Shown here in pieces: positions 35,027-43,989 of a DNA stretch of 64,000 bases. Numbering within the stretch: position 1 is the stretch's first letter; each line of letters begins with the position of its first letter. Location of the stretch: positions 187,656,209 to 187,720,208 of the forward strand of contig CP136064.1 in the NCBI GenBank assembly GCA_032622095.1, in the 5' to 3' direction. This DNA comes from Siphonodentalium dalli. Lineage: Eukaryota > Mollusca > Scaphopoda > Gadilida > Siphonodentaliidae. Both the position numbers and the translations under genes were made by a program. The notes beneath the pieces were generated by a model. It did no database searches and had not been told where the DNA came from. It saw only the letters and a program-made list of their open reading frames with translations.

Positions 35027-35199
35027 TGTCGTTTCTTAGCCGATGAGAAAACGTCTTTTTGCGGTGGCGGCGATCGCTTTCTCTTCCTTATAACTTTACT
35101 ATTCTTCTTTTTCGTAGGCTTCGGCGACTGTGGTCGGCCCGTGGGTGTGGTAATATATTTGCGCATGTCAGAGTCATAATAGTAACTAGTTCCTGACAT
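34954..35199 (-). CDS. small basic Polinton protein, 81 aa
   Basis: The frame begins MSGTSYYYDSDMRKYITTP and then has a very basic Ser/Pro-rich segment (KPTKKKNSKVIRKRKRSPPP) that looks like a nuclear-localisation or DNA-binding stretch. Its last 24 codons overlap the start of the capsid ORF in another frame. Its place between the two capsid genes suggests a core or DNA-condensing virion protein, but that is inference; no family match is claimed. Confidence 0.55.
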   Translation of the reverse strand: MSGTSYYYDSDMRKYITTPTGRPQSPKPTKKKNSKVIRKRKRSPPPQKDVFSSAKKRQWTTYLFSVSRTSPRVLLKRNGSS

Positions 35200-35569
35200 T
35201 TTTAAAGTTCAGAGTGTAGTACGCCCTGTCAACTGTGATATTGTTAAAATTCTTGTCTAGAAGGTAGATCCTTATAAACTTAGGGTTGTTTATTACTACA
35301 GAAACCGCATAGGTGTCCGAAATGGTCTGGTTTGGGTATACAGCCCTCAGAACAGGCTTCCTTGTGTCAGAAACTATTGATGATTCGCATAAGTCGCAAC
35401 ACACGTATACAGCATCTTGTTGAGGAGGGTAAAGAAATAACTGCTCCAAAACGCACTGAGATCCTGTATTGATGTTACTCCAGACGGGCAGTGGTACTGT
35501 GAAATCACCTGCCGCATTGTTAGTAAAGAAAGTCTGACATTTGTCGCTGGAGAGATAGAGTCTCGTCAT
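35186..35569 (-). CDS. probable Polinton minor capsid (penton-like) protein, 127 aa
   Basis: An intact frame with MTRLYLSSDKCQTFFTNN at the start, a middle Cys-rich YVCCDLCESS, and a C-terminal FIRIYLLDKNFNNITVD beta segment. This resembles the single-jelly-roll minor capsid protein encoded beside the major capsid gene in Polintons. The ATG overlaps the integrase stop (ATGA) and its own end overlaps the next ORF by 14 bases, so the genes form one compact block. It is short for the family, so part may be missing. Confidence 0.55.
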   Translation of the reverse strand: MTRLYLSSDKCQTFFTNNAAGDFTVPLPVWSNINTGSQCVLEQLFLYPPQQDAVYVCCDLCESSIVSDTRKPVLRAVYPNQTISDTYAVSVVINNPKFIRIYLLDKNFNNITVDRAYYTLNFKNVRN

Positions 35570-36639
35570 TTGCCGTATTTAATAAGTTCGGACTCTGGTA
35601 ACCAAGAGTCAAATTTAGGCCCCCAATTCAGCCAACGGACCAAAACCTGTTTTCTGCTCCTCTTTATTATTTTCTCTATGCGATATGTGGTATTTGGGTC
35701 TACCGTAACATGCTGAAGTTCCTGTTCGTAGAAAGAGCCAGACACGTCGTCGCCGTTCCAATCTTTAATTTTATAAATATTGATACCTCCCCTCTTGTAA
35801 CGACGTATCACCGTGAAAATTTCACCCGTCTTCCTTTTGTAAAATTCTTTGTCGTAGACGTCCTTTATGTGCGAAATTCTAACTTTTTGACTGAGCTTGA
35901 AGCTGTAAGGTCTGACCTTGGTGTCCTTAGTTCTTCGCAATAATCTTTGGCTGTATCGAACTTCCGATTCGTTGTCCTTATTAACGGCAGCTGGCGTGAA
36001 ACCGGTAGAGCCGTGCACGGTGTTATTATACCCTGCTACGATATCCTGTAGCACGTCAAAATATTCCTGGACGCTGTTGTGTACTAGGTACCGGTATAAC
36101 TTAGTTTTTAAAGTCTTGATTAATCTCTCGGCGTAGTTAGCTTTGGTTTCGTTTTCGGTTGGCAAGTACTGTATTTTTTCACTCTTAAGTAGTCATTGAA
36201 CCAATTTGTTTTTGAATTCTGCACCCTTGTCTGTCCTGAAAACACGTGGTCTCCTGGTTTCTGTATCGAAAATATCTCGTAGAGCCTCGCTAACATTTTT
36301 CGCATCTTTCCTCTTAATAGCACGACACCATGCAAATCGGCTGAAGATATCGATTATTACGAGTATATACCTGTACGCGCTACCCGATGCCGACATATCT
36401 GCTAAATCAGTGTACCACATAGAGTCTATACCTTCTACGACCACTCTGCTCCTGGGAAACTTACGTCTCGCCGGTTTCACTAAAGAGTATGTTTGTTGAG
36501 AACTTAACCATTGTCGTATTTTCTTGCGACTAACAACGTATAGTCCTCGTTGTTTGACAGCCTGATACAACTTCTCGACACCTCCGAGACTGCCCTTATG
36601 ACTAGGATCATAATACACTGATCGTACGTGTTCCTCCAT
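35566..36639 (-). pseudogene. Polinton integrase with chromodomain, frameshifted
   Basis: The N-terminal frame (36,193-36,639) carries YYDPSHKGSLGGVEKLY, typical of Polinton integrases, then WYTDLADMS (first catalytic Asp) and FRTDKGAEF (second). The C-terminal frame (35,566-36,165) begins with NYAERLIKTLK (catalytic Glu) and ends in a chromodomain: TYRIEKIIKR, then VLVRWLNWGPKFDSW and a LPESEL tail. Two small indels separate the frames in the 36,165-36,200 interval. The enzyme would insert the linear element with a 6-bp duplication; the chromodomain could guide it to histone marks. Its start overlaps the end of the TBP-like ORF. Confidence 0.92.
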
Positions 36640-37155
36640 TTCCCGCTAGATCCAGTTCCACTATGGTGGGTAAGACCGCGTTCGTTAAATTCTTCTGACT
36701 CTTGATGCCCGTTATTAAAACATGACCACTGAGATAGCAGGTAAAGTGCAGTTTACCTCTGCGAAAGGTAGCGGCTGGGATTATTTCCGGTTCATAACTA
36801 GCATCCATGTACGTGACCAGAGACTCTGCTGAGAAAGGATCACATTTGTGACTGGCCGACATCGTAACTACGCGTACCGTTGTCGGGCGTGCCGGGTACC
36901 CTCGTTTCTGTACTATTCGAGTGTATTTTCTGAGTTTCGAAACAGCATCTGGAACACGACTCGCGGCTCCCATGAACATTATTTTTCCTGTAGAGAACTG
37001 CCAGCAACACCCTCCTATACGCTTGTTTTTCCACATAAGAAAGCCTGGGCGTGGGACTACGTTAGTTAATCGTCCAGTTAATAATCTAACATCGATATAA
37101 CACCCGAGCTGTGAGCTACAGATAATATGGATAATATGGTAATATGGACCATTTT
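36608..37155 (-). CDS. TATA-binding-protein-like protein of the Polinton
   Basis: The open frame gives ~180 residues, the length of a complete TBP core. It shows the two pseudo-repeated lobes. Lobe 1 has GCYIDVRLLTGRLTNVVPRP, then WQFSTGKIMFMGAAS and LRKYTRIVQKRGYPARP. Lobe 2 has ASHKCDPFSAESLV, then DASYEPEIIPAATFR and HVLITGIKSQ. The FS-x-GK-4x-GA-x-S, RKY-x-R-x-VQK-x-G and SYEPE blocks are diagnostic of TBP. The first in-frame ATG is at 37,036, but TBP-like sequence continues upstream to ~37,120 and is stopped near 37,155, so the true start may be spliced (TTATCTGTAG near 37,118 resembles an acceptor) or mutated. It ends inside the integrase start region, on the same strand as the capsid and integrase genes. 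Confidence 0.82.
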
Positions 37156-37467
37156 ATTGATATGCGAGGGGTAGGCCGGTTGTAACCCGCTTTATATTCA
37201 AAGAGTATAGCTCAAAGAAGGAAAAAAATTAGACACTGGCTTGTATACTGTTATCATGTCAGGTGTGTGTGTGTGTGTGTGTGTGTGACATGCCAAGTTC
37301 GATACGATTGTGTCTATGTTTTTTTCTTCGAGTTATGACTCTACAACCACTTTGAGGAAAATTAGGGGTGTAAATAAATCAGTAACAAAAGCTGTGAGTT
37401 AAAATATGTGTTTATTCATCTTGTTGTATACATGGTTGTCCACGCACTGTATATTTGTCGGAGCATG
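37156..37467. other. gap between TBP-like and PC4-like genes, with (TG)n
   Basis: About 310 bp without an ORF. It holds a TG microsatellite at 37,261-37,287 and AT-rich sequence. A minus-strand TATA-like ATATAAAG lies near 37,188-37,196. It may contain a promoter or intron for the TBP-like gene. Confidence 0.4.
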
Positions 37468-37974
37468 TCAATATAAATGGCAGGTATTCGGGTTGCACTC
37501 TCGACATCTCAGTGCCCCCAGTTGGTTCATATGATCACTGCTGCTATAGCAAGGAACAATGGCGTCTAGTTCCGGTACACAGGCACCAATATCCGGCATT
37601 GTTTGACACAGGATGTCCCATTGTGTGAAATTTAGAGAAATACCACGTTTGGTAGCAGTAAGTTCCTGTGAATCATCCGGTAGAAAGAATTGTCTGATGT
37701 CAACGTTTGTGTAGTCTGGGTTAACACTAATGTACACGTTACTTCCCAAATGTACTTTCATTTGTGTCTCTGTCCCTTCTTTAATAGATTTCACAGCCTT
37801 GTTGATTTCCGTCACGTTTTCGCACAGAAGTTTCCATCTAGTTAAAGGAAGACTGACACCTTTCTTCGTAGGTTCATCAGTCCACTGACGAATATCGATT
37901 CTTATTTCACCCTGCCATTCGACGATTCTAATAATTTTGTCACTCCCAATATCTTTGCGCAGTCTGTTAACCAT
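37468..37974 (-). CDS. tandem PC4-like (p15) ssDNA-binding protein, 168 aa
   Basis: Two successive PC4/SUB1-like domains. Domain 1 (about residues 17-65) reads EWQGEIRIDIRQWT, then PTKKGVSLPLTRWKLL and EINKAV. Domain 2 (about residues 75-135) reads YTNVDIRQFFLPDD, then ATKRGISLNFTQWDILC and PDIGACV. IDIR/VDIR, KKGVSL/KRGISL and the W that follows are signature positions. A short Cys tail (LRCRECNPNTCHLY) follows. PC4 proteins bind single-stranded DNA and act as transcription cofactors. A consensus TATA box lies 49 bp upstream of the ATG. The frame is intact. A role in element transcription or replication is inferred. Confidence 0.8.
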   Translation of the reverse strand: MVNRLRKDIGSDKIIRIVEWQGEIRIDIRQWTDEPTKKGVSLPLTRWKLLCENVTEINKAVKSIKEGTETQMKVHLGSNVYISVNPDYTNVDIRQFFLPDDSQELTATKRGISLNFTQWDILCQTMPDIGACVPELDAIVPCYSSSDHMNQLGALRCRECNPNTCHLY

Positions 37975-38014
37975 AGCTGTCTTTGGGTGAATTTGGATAT
38001 GTTGTGCTTGTTCC

Positions 38015-38135
38015 TACGTTGATATTTATACCAATTGCTTATCTATCGGTCATTACTGTGAAATACCAGATGGCCGCTATCTTGAGATTTATACTGATTA
38101 TCCATATATAGGTCATTATTGTGAAATACCAGATA
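38015..38135 (-). promoter_or_regulatory. Polinton TATA promoter module, right, duplicated
   Basis: On the minus strand: CTGGTATTTCACAGTAAT (plus 38,052-38,069), then GGTATAAATATCAA with TATAAATA at plus 38,023-38,030, 49 bp before the PC4-like ATG. A second, more diverged copy precedes it (CTGGTATTTCACAATAAT at plus 38,115-38,132, TATAAAT near 38,087-38,093). It matches the left module at 32,285-32,341 in sequence, spacing and orientation to its genes. Confidence 0.72.
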
Positions 38136-38142
38136 GCCAATA

Positions 38143-38289
38143 TTAGTTATTTTTAGGAAATAGCATACATTTTGGCTTTAGTTTTTTCCTGTGTCTTGTG
38201 AATCGAATTTCGTTTCTGTCTCTCAGTATGTGTCTTTGTACATCGTGTTGGGTCTCAAACAGTACTCCACAATCATCACAACTCGGCAT
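38143..38289 (-). CDS. C2H2 zinc-finger remnant, 48 aa
   Basis: From the ATG the frame encodes MPSCDDCGVLFETQHDVQRH, a C-x2-C-x12-H half-finger followed by a basic stretch with a later His (FTRHRKKLKPK). The frame is open for 15 more codons upstream to a stop at 38,335-38,337. It may be the tail of the upstream membrane/PC4-like protein separated by mutations, or a separate small DNA-binding protein. Confidence 0.45.
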   Translation of the reverse strand: MPSCDDCGVLFETQHDVQRHILRDRNEIRFTRHRKKLKPKCMLFPKNN

Positions 38290-38371
38290 ATCTTCGTTTT
38301 CAGAGTCGTATTTCCTGTTGCGATAGTATCTCTTTTACAGTAATACGCAGTCATAATTGCTTCAGGTTCTT

Positions 38372-38812
38372 TCAATAAACTCGAGCTTCTTGTATTCCAT
38401 GATCCATCGCAGCTGTCATCTGCTTAAGACGCTGACATTGCCTCAGTTTAAGTGGTATACCTATTATAGTAGCACCTCCATTGAGAAATCTTCGGAAATC
38501 AACGAAGATTGATCCTCCCTGGTTACACACGGTGGCATAAATATTTCCACCAAGAAAATATTGTTTCACATAGGTACATAAAGTTTGATTAAGGTACGTG
38601 TTAGACTGTTCTGTTACGAATAATTCTTTATCTATAGGACACTTTCCATTGCTGGTTGATGTGACTATAACTACTATCAAAGACGTAAACGTGATAATAT
38701 TCAAAGTAACACCGATCCATTTAAGAATGCATAAGTGCATTTTTATATTCTTTGTTTGCTCCTCTGATTTGTCGAGCATACTATCCATGACCGGTTCTTC
38801 AACACACATCAT
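38372..38812 (-). CDS. single-pass membrane protein with C-terminal PC4-like domain, 146 aa
   Basis: An acidic N-terminus of ~30 residues is followed by one hydrophobic helix (WIGVTLNIITFTSLIVVIV, residues ~32-50). A segment with several Cys (GKCPIDKELF, NQTLCTYVKQYFLG, YATVCNQGG) and an N-x-T site (NQT) follows. The last ~45 residues (SIFVDFRRFLNGG, then IGIPLKLRQCQRL and MDHGI) resemble a PC4 domain: the VDFRRF and GIPLKL words parallel VDIRQF and GISLNF in the gene downstream. It is the first gene after the right terminal repeat. The combination is odd because PC4 domains are nuclear. Function unknown. Confidence 0.6.
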   Translation of the reverse strand: MMCVEEPVMDSMLDKSEEQTKNIKMHLCILKWIGVTLNIITFTSLIVVIVTSTSNGKCPIDKELFVTEQSNTYLNQTLCTYVKQYFLGGNIYATVCNQGGSIFVDFRRFLNGGATIIGIPLKLRQCQRLKQMTAAMDHGIQEARVY

Positions 38813-38870
38813 CAGTTATGATTCAGTTAACTGTTTGAGATACTTAAATACTTTCTTAGTGGGCGCCGCC

Positions 38871-38996
38871 TCAGGTCACGTGGTACAGTTTGATATATAT
38901 TTTGTATCTCAATATACACTCCTTTAGTGGGCGTGTCATCAGGTCACGTGGCATATTTGATTGACATATTGCCCCTCAACCTACATCTATGCTGCT
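38871..38996. repeat. Polinton right terminal inverted repeat
   Basis: The inverse of 31,899-32,024, ending CTATGCTGCT. It contains two GGTCACGTGG boxes. The target duplication AACGTG follows at 38,997-39,002. Confidence 0.93.
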
Positions 38997-39002
38997 AACG
39001 TG

Positions 39003-39672
39003 GACTAACCAATGGCATCCTGTTCTGCAGTATGATGACACAATATAATACCATCCAAAAATTTGATCAATAACCCATTATTCTTATGTAGATCTTGATT
39101 AACAACATTCGCACGAACAGTTACTTCTATAGGTATACTTATATTCCTGATTTTGTGTTAAAGTTTCTCGAAAAAGTTCTGCTAAATGGCCGTAACTCCG
39201 TTTACGGAGCTGTATGTATAGTCTTGAACCTTAAATCTACGGCTTGGAGTCATTCGGTGTCATTTGATGATGACAAGAACTTCATGAGCAGCGCAAAATG
39301 AATTAATGAAAAAGCACTGGGGATCATAGCGTTGGCACATAATGTATTGAATGCATGCATTTAAAGCTTTTATATACCCGAGCATGCATATTAAATCGCA
39401 AATTCGATAATGAATGTATAAACTACCACACACTAAGTAACATAATTATACGTACATTCTTGTGCTAATGTGTGACATTGTGTGCAGGTCTGTCCATTGC
39501 AACAAATCCGAACTTCAGGTCGGAATTGTCTAGAGTTATGTTTAAATAGTGACGTCACGGTGTATATTTAACACCCATGGCTGTATCTCTACGGCGCCGT
39601 TTTATACATTCAATTCTTTATTCACTCTCATAGGTAAAAAAATGACAAGTCGAAGAGGTCACAAATAACATA
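39003..39672. other. no gene recognised
   Basis: Spacer between the Polinton and the BEL/Pao fragment. I could not identify an LTR here. The small frame at 39,095-39,301 has no recognisable features. Confidence 0.35.
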
Positions 39673-41515
39673 ACATATACAATATATGACGATGACGATA
39701 AATATTACTGTATTGCAATTCCTGCATTCCGAATTAAAAGGCTTGAGCCTCCGAGTTTTTCTGAAGACGTTAGAAAGTTTCCTGGTTTCATGAGGGATTT
39801 CGAGAGACACATAATTCCAACATTTGGTGAAGATCCTTACGCATTGAAAAGTTGTTTGAATGATGAGGCTCTTTGTGTCGTTTTGGGTGTCGATGACAAC
39901 TATTCGAAAATGATACACCGATTGAGTGATAAGTATGGAGAACCAGAAATCCTCACGGATGTGATCCTCAGAGATATTAGGTCGCTGCCCGAGCTCGATA
40001 ACGATGATCCTGAACGATTCGCAAACCTCGTCAATACGGTTGAGAGGTGCTGGCTTGATTTGGCACAAGGCGATCTTCAGTCGGAAATGGACAATGCTAC
40101 AATAATGAACAGCATCGAGCGTTTGTTGCCATCCATACAAAAACGGGAATGGACTCTGAGAAAGCGGCGAAATAAACAAAGAACTTTTCAGCACTTCTCG
40201 ATTTCCTACTCGAAGAGAAGTCGGCTGCAGAATATATGTTAGCTAGTTCTCGCAGAGTGTCTGATCGCAATCTAAATGTTCGCACCAGTTCGACATGTAC
40301 CAACAATGCATCGGGATCTGATAAGGATTTAGTCAGTAACGTGCATGAGTACATCGACGACAATAAAAATGTAATGAAGCAGTTCATGGATAGTATTTTA
40401 CAGATTGTTAACCCTCCCAAAACGAATGAAAAGGGCGCCCAGTCTAATGAGCATTTCAAGTGTTGGTACCACATATCTAACAATCACGACATAGCAACAT
40501 GTGTTGGATTCTCACAGTTGGGTACACAGGCCAAAATTGATCTTTTGTGTAGAAACAATGGTTGTTTATCTTGCCTGTACTTACACCACAATTCCAGTAA
40601 TTGTGCGACCCGAAAACCTTGCAGCATTTTGGATGCGTCTCAGCGCGCATGTGGAAAATGGCATCATCCATCGCTTCATATTCCACACAGAGACTATTCA
40701 TCTACTCATAGTGCGATATATTCGGCTCTCGATAATGGTCCACGGGTTCTTCTAATGGTCGGGGCAGTTAAGTGCGGGGTTGTGCCTATAAACACACTGT
40801 ATGACACTGGAGCAGATATATCGCTAATTTCACACAAAATGGCTAAGGCTTTGGGGCTAGACGGGAGAGATGTAACATTAACGTTGATTAGAGTTGGAAA
40901 TATCAAAGAAACTATTTCTACACTTGAATATATGGTCTTTATGGTCGGCTTTGGAATATTCGGGCATACGGAATGCCAGAAGTTGCTGGGCAAGTGGATC
41001 CAGTCGACGTTTCTCGAGTGGCTGATCTATTTCCTGGAATTTCGAGGAAGGACGCGGAGCGCCCAAATGGTCAAATCAATTTACTCATAGATACTGATCG
41101 TTGCAAACTGATGCTACGTCTCATTAAACAAGATGGAAATCTTCAACTGACGAGGAATCAGTTCGGCTACAGCTTATGTGGGAGCCACGAATTACTCGAC
41201 GGTTCCAAGTCCGCGAAAGGCAATCCGTCAACATTATTTTCCAAGTCCCAAAATTCAAGCCGTGGCCATAGTGTTGGTAGGCTTAACAGTATTCATGTGG
41301 CACGAGCATCTACGTGTGATCTTGGCGATGTTAGTTTGCACTCAAATAATATTATTCGCGCACACTGTGGTAGATCTAAAGGGTGGTCACTTCGCAGTGA
41401 TGTATGCGTGGATAGTTCGCGAATAAGACAGGATATGCTTGATGTTGATTCAGTGGAGAATGGGTGTTCTCCGGATTATGTTCCGTCCATCGCAATTCGT
41501 TCATTACACAAATGA
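39673..41515 (+). pseudogene. BEL/Pao retrotransposon gag-protease fragment
   Basis: Three frames in different phases (39,673-40,242, 40,236-41,090, 40,973-41,515) form one broken polyprotein. The first is gag: RIKRLEPPSFSEDVRKFPGF, then YALKSCLNDEAL and MIHRLSDKYGEP. The second has the Cys-rich CWYHISNNHDIATCVGF block and LYDTGADISLISHKMAKALG, the aspartic protease active site. The third has VSRVADLFPGISRKDAERP and LTRNQFGYSLCGSH, the stretch that normally leads to reverse transcriptase. RT, RNase H and integrase are absent and no LTRs are recognisable, so it is a truncated relic. Confidence 0.85.
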
Positions 41516-42600
41516 AGAAGGACCTCCTTGCGTGTCGCACGCAAATGGCTTGTTGTGTGTATAACACACACTTACGTAAATCTTCAATAATTGGAGTCTC
41601 TTTTGAAACTGAAGTTGGACGGCACCTACACGATACTCAATATTGTGGTGAGTTCATTCATCGTGATGTTGAACAAGATGTTTGTGAGGAGTTTGTATAT
41701 GATACTGCTTTATATTCCAGGGGACACTTGAGTACATGGGGTAAATGCTTAATTTCCAAACTATGTAATTAAACAGACATACATGTACGTTGATTTCGTG
41801 ATCTTCTGTAATGCGATTTCGTATAACTCACTACGAAGTTTGCTTCAGGACAGGCGGCGGGAGTGTATCGCGTGGCGATAAAACTGATATTTAAACTTTC
41901 GTGTTGAACATCTTTGACGTGTACTGCTGAACGAAACCATATATAACGTCTCTAATTCTACTGAATCAAATACACCCGGAACATTTCTATCATTGACAAT
42001 TATCGTCACCTCGCAGTACCTCTGAGTTTGAAATCGTCGTCTACTATATACCCGCCAATGTGTATGTGCAATTTCGTTTTATAGTCCTTTCATATTTTCT
42101 AGTTTGTTTGAATTATTTATCGTTTCATTTCATTTACTTTGGACCTTCTCATGTCATCACCATTTCATTAATTTATTTAATTTTCATTGTCATCCCTCTT
42201 CTTATATATTCATCTATATCTATGCAACCTTTTATCCCTTTTTTTTTAAATTAATCTCATCATTTTTGCATTTCGTTCATGCTAATTTTTTCTTAGTCCT
42301 TCGTTTGCTATACATCCGCATGCGTATGGGCGTTTTCCTCCCACATTTTGTTTTAAGGCCATTGTCAATCATTGTTTCACTATATCACCTTCATTTGGTC
42401 TATCCATGTGTCATATATATGTCTTCCTGTTTCATTAATTTTAGGAATTTATTAATAATTTGTATTATAACCTATTTTGTATTGGTTCACATCTAAATGG
42501 ACATTTCATTTTGGCAACTCACATCCTTGTGGTCGTTTATTGCATTTGATGCATTTTGACACGCTTGTAAATTCGTTGTTTCAGGTAAAACATTAAAACA
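41516..42600. other. no gene recognised
   Basis: Includes a 102-codon frame at 41,464-41,772 without family similarity and a very T-rich tract at 42,060-42,480 whose hydrophobic open frames are compositional. Confidence 0.4.
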
Positions 42601-42602
42601 AT

Positions 42603-42960
42603 GGTGTTCGATGACATGGTGGTGTTTTGTCGGTTTGGCCCAACCAAGGTGATAGCGAAACAGTAGTGCTCCGACCTCATTGTAATTTGGTATGGATGTT
42701 CACTGCTATCAGGAAATTCAATAGAGGGTTCAATCGTTTTGTTCGAATTTTCCATTCTAGAGTCCAATTCATCTTTGTTTATCTAGAAATGTTGGCTTTT
42801 GTGTTTGTCCGCGCGATGTCCGTTCGGGCGATAACTAGAACAGTAGTACTCGGTTCTCAATGAAATTTGGTATGGATGTTCACCGCAATGAGGACATTCA
42901 ATGGCGCTATCAATCGTTTTGTTTAGATTTTTCGTTTTATATTTATTCATCTTTGTTTAT
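42603..42960. repeat. two-unit tandem repeat, ~180 bp each
   Basis: The units share AACAGTAGT, TTTGGTATGGATGTTCAC, CAATCGTTTTGTT and TCATCTTTGTTTAT in order. The frames across them are not genes. Confidence 0.65.
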
Positions 42961-43225
42961 ATGAAATTTCAGATTTTTGGGTCCATCGTCTGAGTATATC
43001 AATCATAGGTTATAGGAAAGCCCACACTAGGCGGTGTGCCACAAGGGGGGTGCACCGGACGACAGTCCATCTCTTAATTGTTTGATTCTGGAATACGTCC
43101 ATAGTGGACTTATACCAGTTACTCCGTTGGATGGCGCGGGCCACAATGAAAACACATATATATATACAGAGCGTACATCAGGTGCTGTAACATATTCTCG
43201 TACAAATAGGTTCATATTTAACTTA

Positions 43226-43840
43226 TTTATGGAAGTATATTGTTTTTGTGATTTTTATTTTTCTCTATTATTATTATACTTCCATGGTGTAACCAAGGAA
43301 GTATATTGTTTTTCTATTGCGGTCCTTTTCCGCTTATTTTGAAATACTCAGAAACTAATGGCAATAGGAACGCGAAATATCTAGCGAATGTATGCATCTA
43401 AGGTCTGTTGAAAATAATGGTATACGGATTTTGACCCAATGTTTCATTACAGAGTTACCGCCCTTTTACGATTATTTTTCACTATTATTTGTTATTTTTA
43501 TTATTATACTCAACACTTTTGCAACGCCTTAATATCTGAAAGTATGGGGAGTATCGAACTGAAAGTGTACACGTATGTTGGGGTCAATGAGTTCTAACCT
43601 ATCGGCATACAAAAATATTGTCCTCGTTTACCTCGCGGAGTTATCTCCCTTTATATGGAAAAATGTAATTTTATTATCTCGGAAATTATAAGGAGCAGAG
43701 CATCGAAAATTGGACCGTATACACACCTTGATATGCCCTACTGCACACGGTCATCAAAACTTGTGTACGGGCGGTCCCTGGGGAGTTACCGCCCATAAAT
43801 AGGGACACACTATACACCAGGATGAATTTACCAATTTTTT
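43226..43840. repeat. dispersed repeat block with ATGGAAGTATA inverted words
   Basis: ATGGAAGTATATTGTTTTT occurs at the left and TATACTTCCATGG at ~43,287-43,300. A ~190-bp segment (43,610-43,800; words GAGTTATCTCCCTTTATATG, ATAAGGAGCAGAGCA) recurs in diverged form at 45,195-45,385. Further ATGGAAGTATA words are at 45,145 and 55,310. Confidence 0.45.
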
Positions 43841-43989
43841 TATTTTATATATAAGTGCAGAGCTCTCAATTTTGTATTGCATATTTAGAATTGGACGAGT
43901 GAACCGGACCCGAATATATCGCTTAAAAATGTTTTTTCCTAGGACTTTCCGCGTTACGGTATACGGAAATATTGCACCTATTTTTCCCG

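Larger units (their letters stand above)
31899..38996. mobile_element. Polinton/Maverick, internally deleted, 7,098 bp
   Basis: The element is bounded by terminal inverted repeats of ~126 bp beginning AGCAGCATAG and by AACGTG duplications. It encodes a packaging ATPase, capsid proteins and a retroviral-type integrase with chromodomain, the defining Polinton set. Intact Polintons are about 15-20 kb and also carry protein-primed DNA polymerase B and a cysteine protease; neither is visible, and the ATPase lacks its N-terminus, so an internal deletion is likely near 32.35-32.6 kb. Two gene blocks converge at about 33.66-33.78 kb. Only a few lesions break the genes and the terminal repeats differ at about two positions, so the copy is fairly young. 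Confidence 0.95.

Noticed and set aside
42060-42496. Hydrophobic 64-130 aa frames resembling membrane proteins
   Set aside because: They come from a T-rich tract that codes for Phe/Leu/Ile in any frame.
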